A stretch of 64,000 bases of DNA from Serendipita indica DSM 11827 (Eukaryota > Basidiomycota > Agaricomycetes > Sebacinales > Serendipitaceae). Location of the stretch: NCBI GenBank assembly GCA_910890315.1, contig CAJVGD010000020.1, positions 1 to 64,000 of the forward strand, written 5' to 3'. Of the stretch, positions 12,096 to 23,000 are shown one piece after another. Made by a program: the position numbers and the translations under genes. Numbering within the stretch: position 1 is the first letter of the stretch; the number at the start of each line of letters is the position of its first letter. A model generated the notes under the pieces. The model saw only the letters and a list, made by a program, of their open reading frames with translations, was not told where the DNA came from and ran no database searches.

Positions 12096-12531
12096 CTATC
12101 CCTGTCTCTGTTGGAGCGGCATTAGCTTTGCCTACGACGCCATTTCGACATCGACACACCTGCTTGTGCTTCGGGTTTGCGCTACAAATCACATAAACTT
12201 TTCCTTTTCGCTTCACGACCGAGCAACTCTCGCAAAATTTGCGAACGGCGGATCGAACCTTCATCCCTCGAACTTGTGTTGAAGAGGTCGACAAAGTCGA
12301 TGGTAGTTCACTAGCGAGCATTCTGTGGTTGCCTGTACGCGATAATATGGTCGTAAAGAGTGTTCTTGCTTGCCCATGAGCACAGGCAGGCCCACAGACG
12401 TGCACGCCGTTGCCAGTTCGAGCAACGGTTGATAAACCGGCAGTCCTCGGTGCTGTTTTCACAGCACGTTGTTGCGAGAATGTACGTATTATTGCGTTTG
12501 GTTTTGACGACACCCGTACAATGCGGTTCAT
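12096..12531 (-). CDS. RTC6: Mitochondrial ribosomal protein bL36m
   Basis: Large-subunit mitoribosome protein with a zinc ribbon. The conserved core [20 protein letters not shown] continues to CSANPKHKQ; zinc ligands are the CxxC pair, the later cysteine and histidine. It is preceded by about 88 residues serving as mitochondrial presequence and extension ([20 protein letters not shown]). The unspliced frame runs past HKQ into an unlikely tail. A canonical donor (GTGTGT) sits exactly after CAG for Q, and a 52-nt intron (12108-12159) leads to a 12-nt last exon encoding R-Q-G-stop, restoring the family's invariant HKQRQG end. The model is 127 residues: exons 12160-12531 and 12096-12107. It lies head to head with the transporter at 12687. 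Confidence 0.93.
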
Positions 12532-12686
12532 TGAGGATAGTCAAAGTTTTGGTCGGCTCCAAAGTTGGACTCTGTCTTGTCGGCTCGATAAACTACGACG
12601 GGAGTTTGGGCCAAGCTTATATGGATCAGGATCTATAATCTTTGAGAACATCTCTAGTTCCTCAACCCGGTTAGAATTCTTGGAGC
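12532..12686. promoter_or_regulatory. Bidirectional promoter region, bL36m / DMT transporter
   Basis: Only 155 bp separate the two ATGs, so the divergent genes must share promoter and leader sequence. I see no clear TATA box. Confidence 0.5.
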
Positions 12687-14153
12687 ATGGCCAGCGACGG
12701 AGTAGGCCGTGCACGATCCTCATCGCGAGAAGACGCGACGCTATTAGAACAGCATAGACAAAATCCTGCTGGATTCTCCCCAAGACTGGGTGGACCAGTA
12801 GCCGTGATTCTCTTCGTCGCGATCCTCATTGCATTCGTGGTCCAAAGCGCCGCTACGCAGGTATATTTTCCCGTTATACATGATCTACAAACTAACATTC
12901 GTGTAATAATAGTATGTGCAAACCACGCTTGGCTTTCGCAAACCATATCTATTATTGTCAGTATCCGAAAGATGTAGACCTTGCGTTGACCGTTGCGCAG
13001 TTATATTGCCCACTCCACCTTCAGCATAATCTTTCCTTTTCATCTTCTCTATCTTACTTGGACGACGCCGTACACCGTCAACCATTATTTATCTCTCATC
13101 AGGGAGACACTTCGCCTCCAATTCTCGAGCCCTGCAGACTTGCACGTTGGAAGGTTCCCAACAAGGAATATAATCACGTTGGCCATCGTCCTGACCATCG
13201 GTATTTCGACTCCTGGATTATTGTGGTACATCGCCGTCTCCTTTGCGTCAATCAGTGATGTGACGGCAATCTGGAACACCAGCGCCTTTTGGGCCTATGT
13301 GTTCTCCGTATGCATCCTTGTCCCTCCTGGGAGCCACCCTGCTTCGTGGTGGAGACGACTGGAGGCAAACAAACTCGTGGCTGTTGTCATGGCGTGTGTA
13401 GGCGTGACAATCACGGTCTACTCTGGCGTCAAATCCGACAGCAAATCTGGTACCGGGGAAACCGACCCCAGCGTTCCTTCAGCACCACTATTTGGAAACG
13501 TGCTGACTCTCATTGCCTCCGTTGTCTATGCCCTGGTTCAGGTGCTGTATAAGAAATATATCGCACTTCCGCATGAGCCAGCAGAAGGCATTGGGCTGGA
13601 TGATGACACGGAGCGTGAAGTTTCTTCACCTCTCGTCACCTATCATCCGCTTTTCAATGAGGAAGGCGGTGAAATGGATGAGACGATGCAGGATGGTTTT
13701 GTGGAGGCGAGCGAAGAGGTCGAAGAGGAGCGTCGGCAACTCGAAAAGGCCGAACTCGCCTTGCCATTTGGACTTTACCCCAATTTCATCACTTCGCTCG
13801 CCGGCGTTACCACCCTCTTCTCTCTCTGGGTACTCCCCGTATTTCTCTCAGACCCTTCAAAGGAGAAGGCGGCTACAGGCTCCCCGTTGGCCATCGTACT
13901 TTCCATATCTGCCATTGCGCTCGCAGGATTGACGTGGAATGCTGGGTATATGGTTTTGCTCTCCATTTGGGGCCCAGTCCTTACCTCGGTGGGTAACCTG
14001 CTCACGATCGTGCTGATGCTCGTGGTCGAAACAGTACTCATGGCAGCGCCATCTCCCAGCGGCTGGAGTATACTAGGGTGTGGGATGATTGCCATGGGAT
14101 TTGGAATTCTCGCTTGGGAACTCTCGAGGAAACGAGAGTTTCATGGCTCGTAA
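12687..14153 (+). CDS. DMT-superfamily transporter, SLC35F / YML018C-like
   Basis: About 456 residues with roughly ten predicted membrane spans and two EamA-like halves, related to fungal vacuolar YML018C/THI74 and animal SLC35F proteins. Exons 12687-12860, 12913-12956 and 13001-14153 join in phase, giving AATQ-YVQTTLGFRKPYLLL-FYIAHSTF. First half: WYIAVSFASISDVTAIWNTS and AFWAYVFSV. Second half: NAGYMVLLSIWGPVLTSVGN and LMLVVETVLMA. An acidic cytosolic loop (EEGGEMDETMQDGF, then EEVEEERRQLEKAE) separates the halves, as in relatives. The stretch CILVPPGSHPASWW differs from the usual family sequence, so an unrecognised short intron there is possible. Substrate unknown. Its stop is 31 bp from that of convergent SLX1. 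Confidence 0.85.
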
Positions 14154-14184
14154 CGAGTAGGTAGCACAATAAAAGTACAGGTTA

Positions 14185-15704
14185 TCAGACATAGCGTGAA
14201 TTATTTGGCGCAGAAATGGAAACGCCAGACATCTGGCGCACGAGCTCTTGGTCCGACTCATTGGCTCGGTCCGCAATGCGCATTAGATCCCCAAAGTCTT
14301 CAAAGTCTTCTGGAATCCTCATGCGAGTAGTGTTTGCTTTAATGGAGGTCGCAAATCGTCGGGAGCTGGTTCTATTCGATGCGCTATTCCGGGGTCGGTG
14401 TCGTTGGGTCGGCTTCTTTGCTGGCCGTTGCGCATTGGTCTCGTTTGCCGAGCTCGTCTTCGTCGTAGTGCTCTTACTTGGGGACTTTTGCACGTAAACT
14501 GACTTTGATGGACTCTTCGTAGAGGGCAGATCTGTCTGTCATTCCGAATAAGGACTGTCTGTGCGAATCTATAAACTTACCTCTTCCATAACATTTTCGT
14601 CGGTAGAAGTTTTCCTCGCTCAGGTCTTCTTCGTCCAACTGAATTTCAGTGCCCCCGTCTTTACGTCTATGAGCGCCCTTCACGATATCTCCCCACAGGG
14701 TCCAAGTACCACAGCCTGGACAAGCTCCCCCACGAGGTATCAACGAGCGTTGCTCATCATCCTGAAGAAACGCTGTGGCGAGACACGTCATATGCGTGGT
14801 GGTATGGCAGAACGGTGTTGTGCATATGGCAAATCTGAGAGGATCCTAAGAGTCTTAAGTCGGGAATCAGGATATTATACCACAAGTCGTACCTCTTTCT
14901 CAATGTCAATCTTCGACCGACAGACACGACAATCCTTGTACTTTGACGAGCGAAGGATGGCGTAGTACGTCCTGAATTGCTGCTGGACGAATGCACCTAT
15001 GCAGTGTAAGTGTCCATCGCAGTGAAAAATGAGCCCTTACTGTCAAGGGTATCGATGGGACCCGTTCTGCTGGACCCATGAATACTTCGCTTTGTACCAT
15101 CAACTCCCTCAAGCTCGATAGTACTCTGAAACCCACGCGGGAAAGGTGGCGCATCTTTCACGTTTTGCCACGCCTTGACTGCATCGAGAGAGAATAGCTT
15201 GACATGAAGCGGCCAATTGGAGTACGGGTGCGTCGCAAGCATCAAACGGACGGCTCTACCAAGATAAATCCGTTTACACACCGAAAAGAGGTCACTGCTC
15301 ACCTAACATGCGCTCGAAGTCCTACCGAACGCGAAATAAGTCGTCCACCATCTTCGTCTTTGAGTGCCCTCGCTTTGTACGGATGCTGCCACGCCCATTC
15401 AAACTGCAATGCCGCCAACCGAGATGGGAATCCATGAACGAGCATGGCCATATCCCACGGCCTATGCCGTGCCGTCCTTCGTGCTCCAGATACGAGCTCC
15501 CCATTATGCTGTCGTAATCTACGCACAGGATGAAGTGTCGAACCTATCTATTTCTTGCATTCAGCCTCCTATTTGTATTACAAACTCTTGGCATACGTAT
15601 GTTGCGGTCGCAGTTGGCGACTTGACGGACTTAAGAAGGTAGCATGCGTAAAAGACCGGATTTTTGGTCCCGTTAGCGGATCTACCCGCCACTCGACGTC
15701 GCAT
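14185..15704 (-). CDS. SLX1: SLX1 structure-specific endonuclease subunit
   Basis: Catalytic subunit of the SLX1-SLX4 nuclease that cuts branched DNA such as Holliday junctions. Six exons close in phase: 15597-15704, 15303-15547, 15041-15255, 14893-14996, 14581-14845 and 14185-14531, giving 427 residues. The GIY-YIG domain starts at [12 protein letters not shown], continues [20 protein letters not shown] and covers the conserved [35 protein letters not shown] follows. The C-terminal PHD/RING-like zinc finger is present: CRVC in exon 4, then [14 protein letters not shown] and CPGC in exon 5. The last exon adds a basic, serine/threonine-rich tail. In this copy the YIG tyrosine is the last codon of exon 1. 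Convergent with the transporter gene, stops 31 bp apart. Confidence 0.95.
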
Positions 15705-16192
15705 AGGGAATGGTCAGGCTCAAAGCGTTGCCCCACCAACCACCAATTTGCTTGCACACAGACAATAGTGAGATATGTTTGTGGGCATCGAAAGTCGATT
15801 GGAACCTCGTATGTACATCTTCTACCAGCACAGAGGAGACGAGAAAGGAGAAGAGGAGAAAGAACCAAGACACAAGGAGGGGCTGTCGGTTTGAACCAAA
15901 GGAGAGTAACTCGAGAATTGCGCAAAAGGATTGTAGAGTTTTTTTTTTGAGAGAGGGAAGACATGACGGGTCTTGGCAAAAGCAAGTCGTCGTCGACAAA
16001 GCACCACGTGCCACAGATGTCCGACGCAACAAGAGCCGTCAAGGTCCGCAAATCTGGGAGTAGAGAGTATGGGTACGCGTGAGAGTACTCGCATAACTCG
16101 ACGGGAAAAAGCCCGAAACAATTGGGACGCCATTCACCTTGTCCCCTATCGTACAACTGTATCGTCCAATATCTTGTAGAAAACGGAGCATC
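15705..16192. other. Intergenic, no gene seen
   Basis: Between the SLX1 start and the CaaX-protein stop, both on the minus strand. A long minus-strand frame (16156-15578) overlaps SLX1 exon 1 and has no family signature; I take it as chance. ACGCGT occurs at 16075-16080. Confidence 0.5.
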
Positions 16193-18391
16193 TTACTGGA
16201 CCACACATCCACAGCAACCACTGTGTTTGTCCTCTTCTACCTTGTGCTTGGCCAATTCCTCTGCACTCGGGTGACTAATCTTGATATCGGGCACCTGACT
16301 CTTTCGTTTGGGTGGCTTTTCTGACAGCGGTGGGAGATTCGTCTGGTAATGCGAGAATGCAAGCGGAGATTCACGACCGTTGGATGTTCGAGCGGGTACT
16401 TGCTCTGGGGGTGGAGGTGAAGCAGTTTTGGGTGTAGCAGGACGTGATTCTGGAGCGACGACGAGATCCCCCATCTGGATATCTTCCTCTGGTCTCGGTG
16501 GTTTGTACTTGGAATTGTCGTAACCAAACAAACCAGGTACCTGTCGTGGGTGAGTTTCGTGTCATGGGGGACGGGAAGAGAACTGACCGGTGGGGGGATA
16601 GCACTCATACGTCGCCTAGCCTCTTCGCTAATCTCCATAATACCACCATCGCTCTTCAGACCGTAGCCCTCGATACCCATCTTCTTGGATATCGCTGGTA
16701 GAACAATGTCGTCCCAGTTGCCCTTTGATGGTGGCAGTCGGTATGGAATTTTCTCCGCATTCTCCACGGATTGATTGGCTTCCTCGTGTCCTTCTGTCGA
16801 CTGCGACGGTGATGTTTGAGAGCGCTGACGGGTGGTGCTCTGCGATTTTGGCTTAGGTTTCGCTTTTCCAGCAGCCGTACTCTTGACCGACGGAGCCTTG
16901 CCAGGAGTCGTATTGGCACCATTGCTCGCCCCCAGGGGTATCTTGCTCGAACCTGATGGAGACATTTGTGACCGAGTCGAATTCTGACCGTGACCAGTCG
17001 ACGATATCGATATATCCTGGTTGGTCTTGGACGAGGGCATCGAGCTGAGGGCAGTCGGCGTCGTGCTCATCAGCGCGTCCTCTTCGTGTACAAGAGTATC
17101 ACCCTGCAAGTCGGCCGCCGACCCTCCCTGATTGTATCCGATTCCACGCGGTTGACTCGTTGAAGAATAAGCTGGATATGCGCGTTCGCCCTCGGTCGTA
17201 TAATCATCGCCCTCAATATCGGTGAGGGGACTCTCATCAATGACCTTGCTCATCTTGAACGCGTTCTCGTCCATGATCCAGCTCTCCCGCTTCTCGTCCA
17301 TGCTTCCTGCCCTTCTTCGCAACCCTCCGGTGGTCGAATACATTCCAAGGGGTGAGCTTCTGTGCCCGAATTGGGCAATTTCCAACATCTCCGAACGCGC
17401 GACCTTGAGCTCGCCGACGCCACCGTTCCGCGCTGCCTCACCACGGTACCAATGTTCAAACGGCTTTTCGCCATCCGAGGGCTCGTTGACTTCGTCGAGA
17501 CTCGGACGGTCTGAAGACGCTCCTGTGGTCCAATACCGACTGTGCAAGCCTGCGTTGAGACTCGGAGTGTGCATCAGCCGGGTTTGTTCGTATTGAAACT
17601 CTGTCGACGTCGAGGCCGAGTTGGGAAACGGGGCTTCTTCGTTGGGGATATAGCTATTTCTAACTAATCTTGGGTTCCTCAACGACGAAGAGGTACTCAT
17701 CCCAGTTTCTGAAGGTGAGGGAGGTTCCATGCCTTTGCCCCGTGTGGTCCTAGAGGCCACCGAGCCACTGACGCTGCTTGAGACACTCGGCGTTGTCGAG
17801 GCTTTGTATGGGTGGTAGGGTCCCCCACTTCCCTTGGTGGAAACTTTGGGTATTCGGGTCGGAAGTGGGACGGACGCCTGGGGGCTATACGGGGTCGAGT
17901 TTGTTCGTTGACGTTTCTTCATGGAGACTGCGTTAGAGTTCGTCGAAGAGGTGGAGCTCTGCTTCTCCATGGGCATGGAAGGACGCGGTATTGAGCTTGG
18001 CTTGCCGTTTTGCGCGCGATGGTCAACCTGTGAGCTCGCTAGCTGAGCAGCAGCCGCCGAACTGATGCTGTGAGTGCTGAGACGTTTGGTGAGCATGTTG
18101 GATTCATTTTGGAGGCCTACACGACGGGCATGTCCATAAGAGGTTAGCGTGGGTTACGAGCCTCAGCCAGGGAGATAATGAAAGAGATGCGGAGCGGGAG
18201 TGTGTAGCAAACGATTGTGGATAGAGTTGGCGATTGGCAAGCGGCAAGCAGCCACAGGAAGAGACGGCGCTTGAAAGACGAGAAGGAGACATACGCTTGC
18301 GGAGAGCTGGAACGATGCTTTCGTCCCAAGACGGATCATAGGGGCCATTTCCGGTCGGGAAATGGTGTTGTTGCTGGGCAGCGAGAGCCAT
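16193..18391 (-). CDS. Large disordered protein ending in a CaaX box
   Basis: Three exons (18295-18391, 16588-18116, 16193-16540) close in phase to 657 residues. Most of the protein is low-complexity Ser/Thr/Pro sequence. Two related short motifs bracket it: PSWDESIVPALRKRL in the first exon and GNWDDIVLPAISKKMG near residue 500; in both W-D precedes an acidic, hydrophobic and basic pattern. The end is GCCGCVVQ-stop: CVVQ is a good CaaX farnesylation box, and the cysteines before it could be palmitoylated, so membrane anchoring is predicted. The 619-codon open frame runs past the real exon end at 16588 because the 47-nt intron 16541-16587 can be read through. Function not recognised. Confidence 0.8.
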
Positions 18392-18926
18392 GGCTGAAGA
18401 AGGAACTCCACACTTTGGTCACGAGATACGACGCGCCAAAGGTCCGGGAATGCTAAAAGTAATGGTACTGTCCGAATTGACAATGTGGATTGGTCCTCTT
18501 GAGGAATTAGTGGAAATCTGCTGGATGAAGTAATGTGAGCTGAAACCGCTCGGAGAGGCCCACGGGACAAAGTAAACGTACGAGCGATGAACAAGCTGTA
18601 GAGTAGAGTAGAATACTGGATAAGAGCTCGGCGGTCGTCTGTTCTCCTTTGTTCTCCGCGCACGAAACTCCGAGTCGGCGGGCGGAGAGGACGAGAATGC
18701 AAAGAGGAACGCTGCCAAATTCCTCGGAGGATATCCTTTCAGTCTTTCGGAATAGAAATACGACGCCCCGGATTTTTCCAAAAATCGCTCGCGGTCGTAG
18801 CAAGGTCGAAGTGCAGATCAACACCAGAGCTTGCTCCCGACGCCCTCCTGGTTGGCCGCTATTTCCCTCTGAAATACGCTGAAACGCTCTTTCTTGCACT
18901 CACGATCGAGCCTGGGCGGATAATTG
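18392..18926. promoter_or_regulatory. Divergent promoter region, CaaX protein / thioesterase
   Basis: 535 bp between head-to-head starts. Long minus-strand frames here (18163-18899) are compositional and carry no recognisable domain. Confidence 0.45.
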
Positions 18927-19853
18927 ATGGCAGCCGTTGGTCGATTCACCCGAAGAGTGTGTACAACGCCGTCGTATGTGAAACAGAGACCAATTAACAG
19001 GTCTGGAAATCTTTCCTGGACAATGGAGGCGCGTTAAAACTCGTCATTTACCGTAAACTGACAATTACAAAAGGTCACGAAACCGCCGTTTGTCCCCATC
19101 TGAAATTGGAGGCAGTCTCGCCTGGCCGTGTCAAAGCCTCGCTCAAGATTGCTGAACATAACCGCAAGTCTCCCAACCGTCGATGTTTCATTGGCTGACC
19201 ATATGTGTACAGTGAACCGCGGAAAGGTCTGTCAGGTTATTCCAGCGCCTGATAGCGGCTAATCTGCGCCTCCGTCCGCCCGTCATCTCGTCGATCACTT
19301 TTTTGCAAAAAAAAGGCACTCCACGGCGGCGTAATTTTGTCGCTTACAGACACTATGGGCACATTGGCAATTGCTTCCAAAGGCCAGTGGATGGTAGATA
19401 TGCATATACCCCGCCGCCGAAGTCACCGACTCTCCATGACAGGCAGGCGTCTCCACGGACATTAACGCGTCCTTTGTGAAACCTGGGGGCAAGCTCGGAG
19501 ATACTGTTTTTATGGAGTGCAACGTCACGGGCATCGGTATGCAAGAACTTGGAACGCTGTCGTCGCTAATCCACTTGGGCAGGAGGGAATCTGGCGTATA
19601 CCAGAACCGAGTTTAGAAGCGCCTCTGGTCAGCTAGTGGCATACGGAAGTGAGTGGGATACCTTGGTCGAGTAGACGTCGACTAGACAACTCTTAGGTCA
19701 CACCAAGTTTATTGGCAAGACAATCAACCACCCTGTGAGACTCTTCTCACTCACAACGATCATTTTTACTGACTGCATTAGAAAAACGTTCAGTTTTCCG
19801 ACGATGGCGAGACTGTGATTGTCGGAGAGGATATATTGGACGATGTTGATTAG
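18927..19853 (+). CDS. Hotdog-fold acyl-CoA thioesterase, ACOT13/PaaI-like
   Basis: Predicted to hydrolyse acyl-CoA to free fatty acid and CoA. Eight exons: 18927-18956, 19001-19163, 19213-19226, 19316-19393, 19443-19536, 19583-19648, 19697-19734, 19782-19853; total 555 nt, 184 residues. Family features in order: VWKSFLDNGG, LEAVSPGRVKASLKIAEHN, LHGGVILSLTDTMGTLAI (hotdog helix with catalytic-region HGG), then GVSTDINASFVKPGGKLGD and a C-terminal EFRSASGQLVAYGSHTKF. The second intron (19164-19212) begins GC and is required: reading through gives a stop, splicing restores EHN-LNR. Exon 3 is only 14 nt. The segment ALKLVIYRKLTITKG is longer than in relatives, so another intron may hide there. 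The short basic N terminus could be a mitochondrial signal. No single open frame shows this gene. Confidence 0.85.
19164..19212 (+). other. GC-AG intron in the thioesterase gene
   Basis: 49-nt intron with donor GCAAGT and acceptor TACAG. Without it the frame stops within about 11 codons; with it the family-typical EHNLNR is produced. Confidence 0.75.
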
Positions 19854-20067
19854 TCATTGTAGCCCGAATAATAGACTTTATGAGTGAGGCTTTCTGCCTG
19901 CTTCAACGAGTTTAGCCGCGTGTAGGCGGGTCGAAAGTGGTCAATGCTTCCTGTCTATTAGATCTCCCGCCCAGCTCTCAAGACGCTTGCACAGGCTCGA
20001 TTCCAAGGGCCTCGTTTGAACACTCAGCGACCTTTGCATTTAATTGGACGATCCCTGTCGGCTGAAG

Positions 20068-23000
20068 ATGGCAACGCGACCGACCACACCCAGCCCAAGT
20101 CCAATCATGACCCAGCAACTCTCAAATTATGTTCGTATCATACACTACTATCCTTCTCAAACATTTTCTTTATCCAAAGGCTGATGCATCTTTCATTCTC
20201 GCTAGCAACTTGGAGATTCGCTGGGTAAAGGCGCGTTTGCCCAAGTGTTTCGTGAGTTTAGATCTCCCATACGCGATATTCTGCTCAATAAATTCTGATG
20301 TTCCGTCGACTAGGCGCGTTGAACTGGACGACGGGCGAGACGGTGGCCATCAAGCAAATACAGCTCAGTAACATTCCAAAGAGCGACCTTGGCGAGATTA
20401 TGGTTTGTGTCTTGACCACGTTGCGAGCTTTATGCTGATGGATGGCAACAATAGGCCGAGATCGATTTGCTCAAGAACCTCAACGTGAGCTTCTTGTTCT
20501 CGGCTTTATACGGTATCGGTAAACTTATCTCCCTCTCTAGCATCCAAATATTGTCAAATACAAAGGATTTGTCAAGACGCCGGAATACCTGAATATTATT
20601 CTCGAGTGAGTGTGCCCATTCTGCAAATCGCAATGCTAACGACTTGTCTGTATAGATATTGCGAGAACGGATCTCTGCATAACATTTGCAAACGCTTTGG
20701 AAAGTTCCCGGAGAACCTCGTTGCGGTTTACATCTCTCAAGTTTTACATGGACTCGTGTACCTGCATGACCAAGGTGTCATTCATCGAGATATTAAAGGG
20801 GCAAACATTCTCACGAACAAGGATGGATGCGTCAAGCTTGCCGACTTTGGTGTCGCCACCGCCCAAGTCAGCGACAGCGCAGTTGTTGGCAGCCCTTACT
20901 GGAGTGAGTACACGATCATCGTTATATTTGACTCTGACGTGAATAAGTGGCCCCGGAGGTCATTGAGCAACTTGGTGCGACGACTGCGTCGGACATTTGG
21001 AGCGTTGGATGTGTGGTCATTGAGTTGTTGGAAGGAAAACCTCCTTACCATTTCTTGGACCCAATGCCTGCTCTTTTCCGCATCGTGCAGGACGACTGTC
21101 CTCCCATTCCTGAGGGTGCTTCACCCGTAAGCTTTGATTTACGGTACGCGTTCATGTCTGATTGGCCTCCTACAGATTGTAAAGGACTTTCTCTACCACT
21201 GCTTCCAAAAGGACTGCAATCTCAGAATCAGTGCGAAGAAGCTCCTTCGCCATCCATGGATGATCTCAGCAAAAAAGCAGATGAACAATATGAACGGGCC
21301 AGCACCGACTGGCACTGGGGAAAAGACGACAGAGGGACGCCCACTCAGCAATAACTACAACTATGACGATGCTGTCCAGAGAGTACAGCAGTGGAATGAG
21401 GCCCTCAAATCACCCACTAAACCGCAACAGCCGAAACGCGTGAGGTCACCTTCTCCAACACCTCCACCGGCAAAGGTTGCAGAAATGATGACATGGAAAC
21501 TGGCATCGCCTCCTGCACGTTCGCGAAGTTCGTCTGCAGGCATGGCCAGCCTCCCTCTCCTTCCCAACCTGTTACCGCTCGCAAATCCTGCTCCTGTTGT
21601 AGCGCGGCCTATGGTTGTTCCAGAGATTGAAGAGGCGACGGACAACTGGGACGATGATTTTGAAGAGGATATCACGCTCACCAAGTTGCAACTCAAGACG
21701 GTTCCTACACCTGATCCTGCACCCGCCAAGGCACCGGTTAAGCAAAACATTTTCACTAAAAAAGCCACGCCAACCAAAAAGAGCAAGGCTCCTCCAGTAA
21801 TCAAAGAGCCATTGGCAAAGGTGACCTCACCTGAGCGGGAAGATGCCAATGCTCGAACTATTCGGCCGACGCTTACAGAGAGCCCGACTCTCTCCTCGAA
21901 GAACATCCCACCCAAAGTACCTCCACTACCTTCTCAGCAGACATCGCGCCCGGTCACGCCTCCAGTACCGCCTCTACCGCCGCAGATCGTGAAAGAGAAA
22001 TCGCCCTTGGATAGCCTAGATATCACACCGCCTGCAGGGTCCAGTAAGCAGGCACCAAAACCTTTGCCTGGCCTGGCGGAAGAAGGCTATGATGATCTTT
22101 TCGATGCGGAGGAAGACGACTTGTTTGGTAAAGTTGAATCATTCAAGGTGAGATATCAGGAAGAGTCGATGAAATGACTGACTATGGTACAGCTGAAGGC
22201 TGGCTCGAGAAAGGGACTATTCTTCCCAGAGGATATCAAGACTGTCGGTGTATCCTCTTCTCCGAAGAATTTGTCACCTGTTCCACCTAAATCGGCACCC
22301 TTACCATCGCTGCCGAGGCGGTCATCTCATTCCGATCTGCCGTCTCCAAACACGCCCATCAGTCGTCGCTCGTCACAGTCGCGGTTCAACGGCCCCATGA
22401 CGCCTCCTTCGTCCATGTCCAAAGGCTCTACATCCGAATCGGCGTTGAAGAAGATTCAGAGTCAAGCCGAACTCGAGAGGTATACTGAAGACGACGATGA
22501 AGACTACGAAGATGTGTTCGGAAAAGTGCCTGCATCTGGTATGTCCCCGCCTAATTCCAACTTCCCTATGCTGAGAAGAACAGGATCTGGACAGACCATG
22601 CAAATGCTCAAGCTGAATCTTTCCAATAAGTCTTGGATTGCGGAAGATGATGGGGACACTTCAGATGACGAAGATCCATTTGCAGAGGTATGTGTTGATG
22701 GCGTTAATGGGCTCTAGCCGACTTTCATTCCAGATCGACGAAGAGTTTGCGATAGATGACTACGACACCAATCTACAACGAGACAAACACGCGCGTCTCT
22801 GCTCTCAAGTCAACCAGTTTATCGAAGATCTTTCTCCAGATAGTGCAGAGCCAACGTTGCGTCGAGCGTGTGACCAGATCGTAGGCCATATTCCGTCTTT
22901 GGATCGATTGGTGACTCACTACCATCTAGATTGAAATCTTGGATGAAACGCCGGAGATGCAGAACCAACTGATGTCTTCGCATGGGATGCTGGCAATCTT

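Noticed and set aside
12240-12262. tRNA-like T-arm (GGTTCGATCC on the minus strand)
   Set aside because: It is codons of the bL36m core (KVRSAV); no D-arm, anticodon arm or acceptor stem surrounds it.
15578-16156. 192-codon minus-strand open frame upstream of SLX1
   Set aside because: It overlaps SLX1 exon 1 in another frame, has no domain and reads like a compositional open frame.
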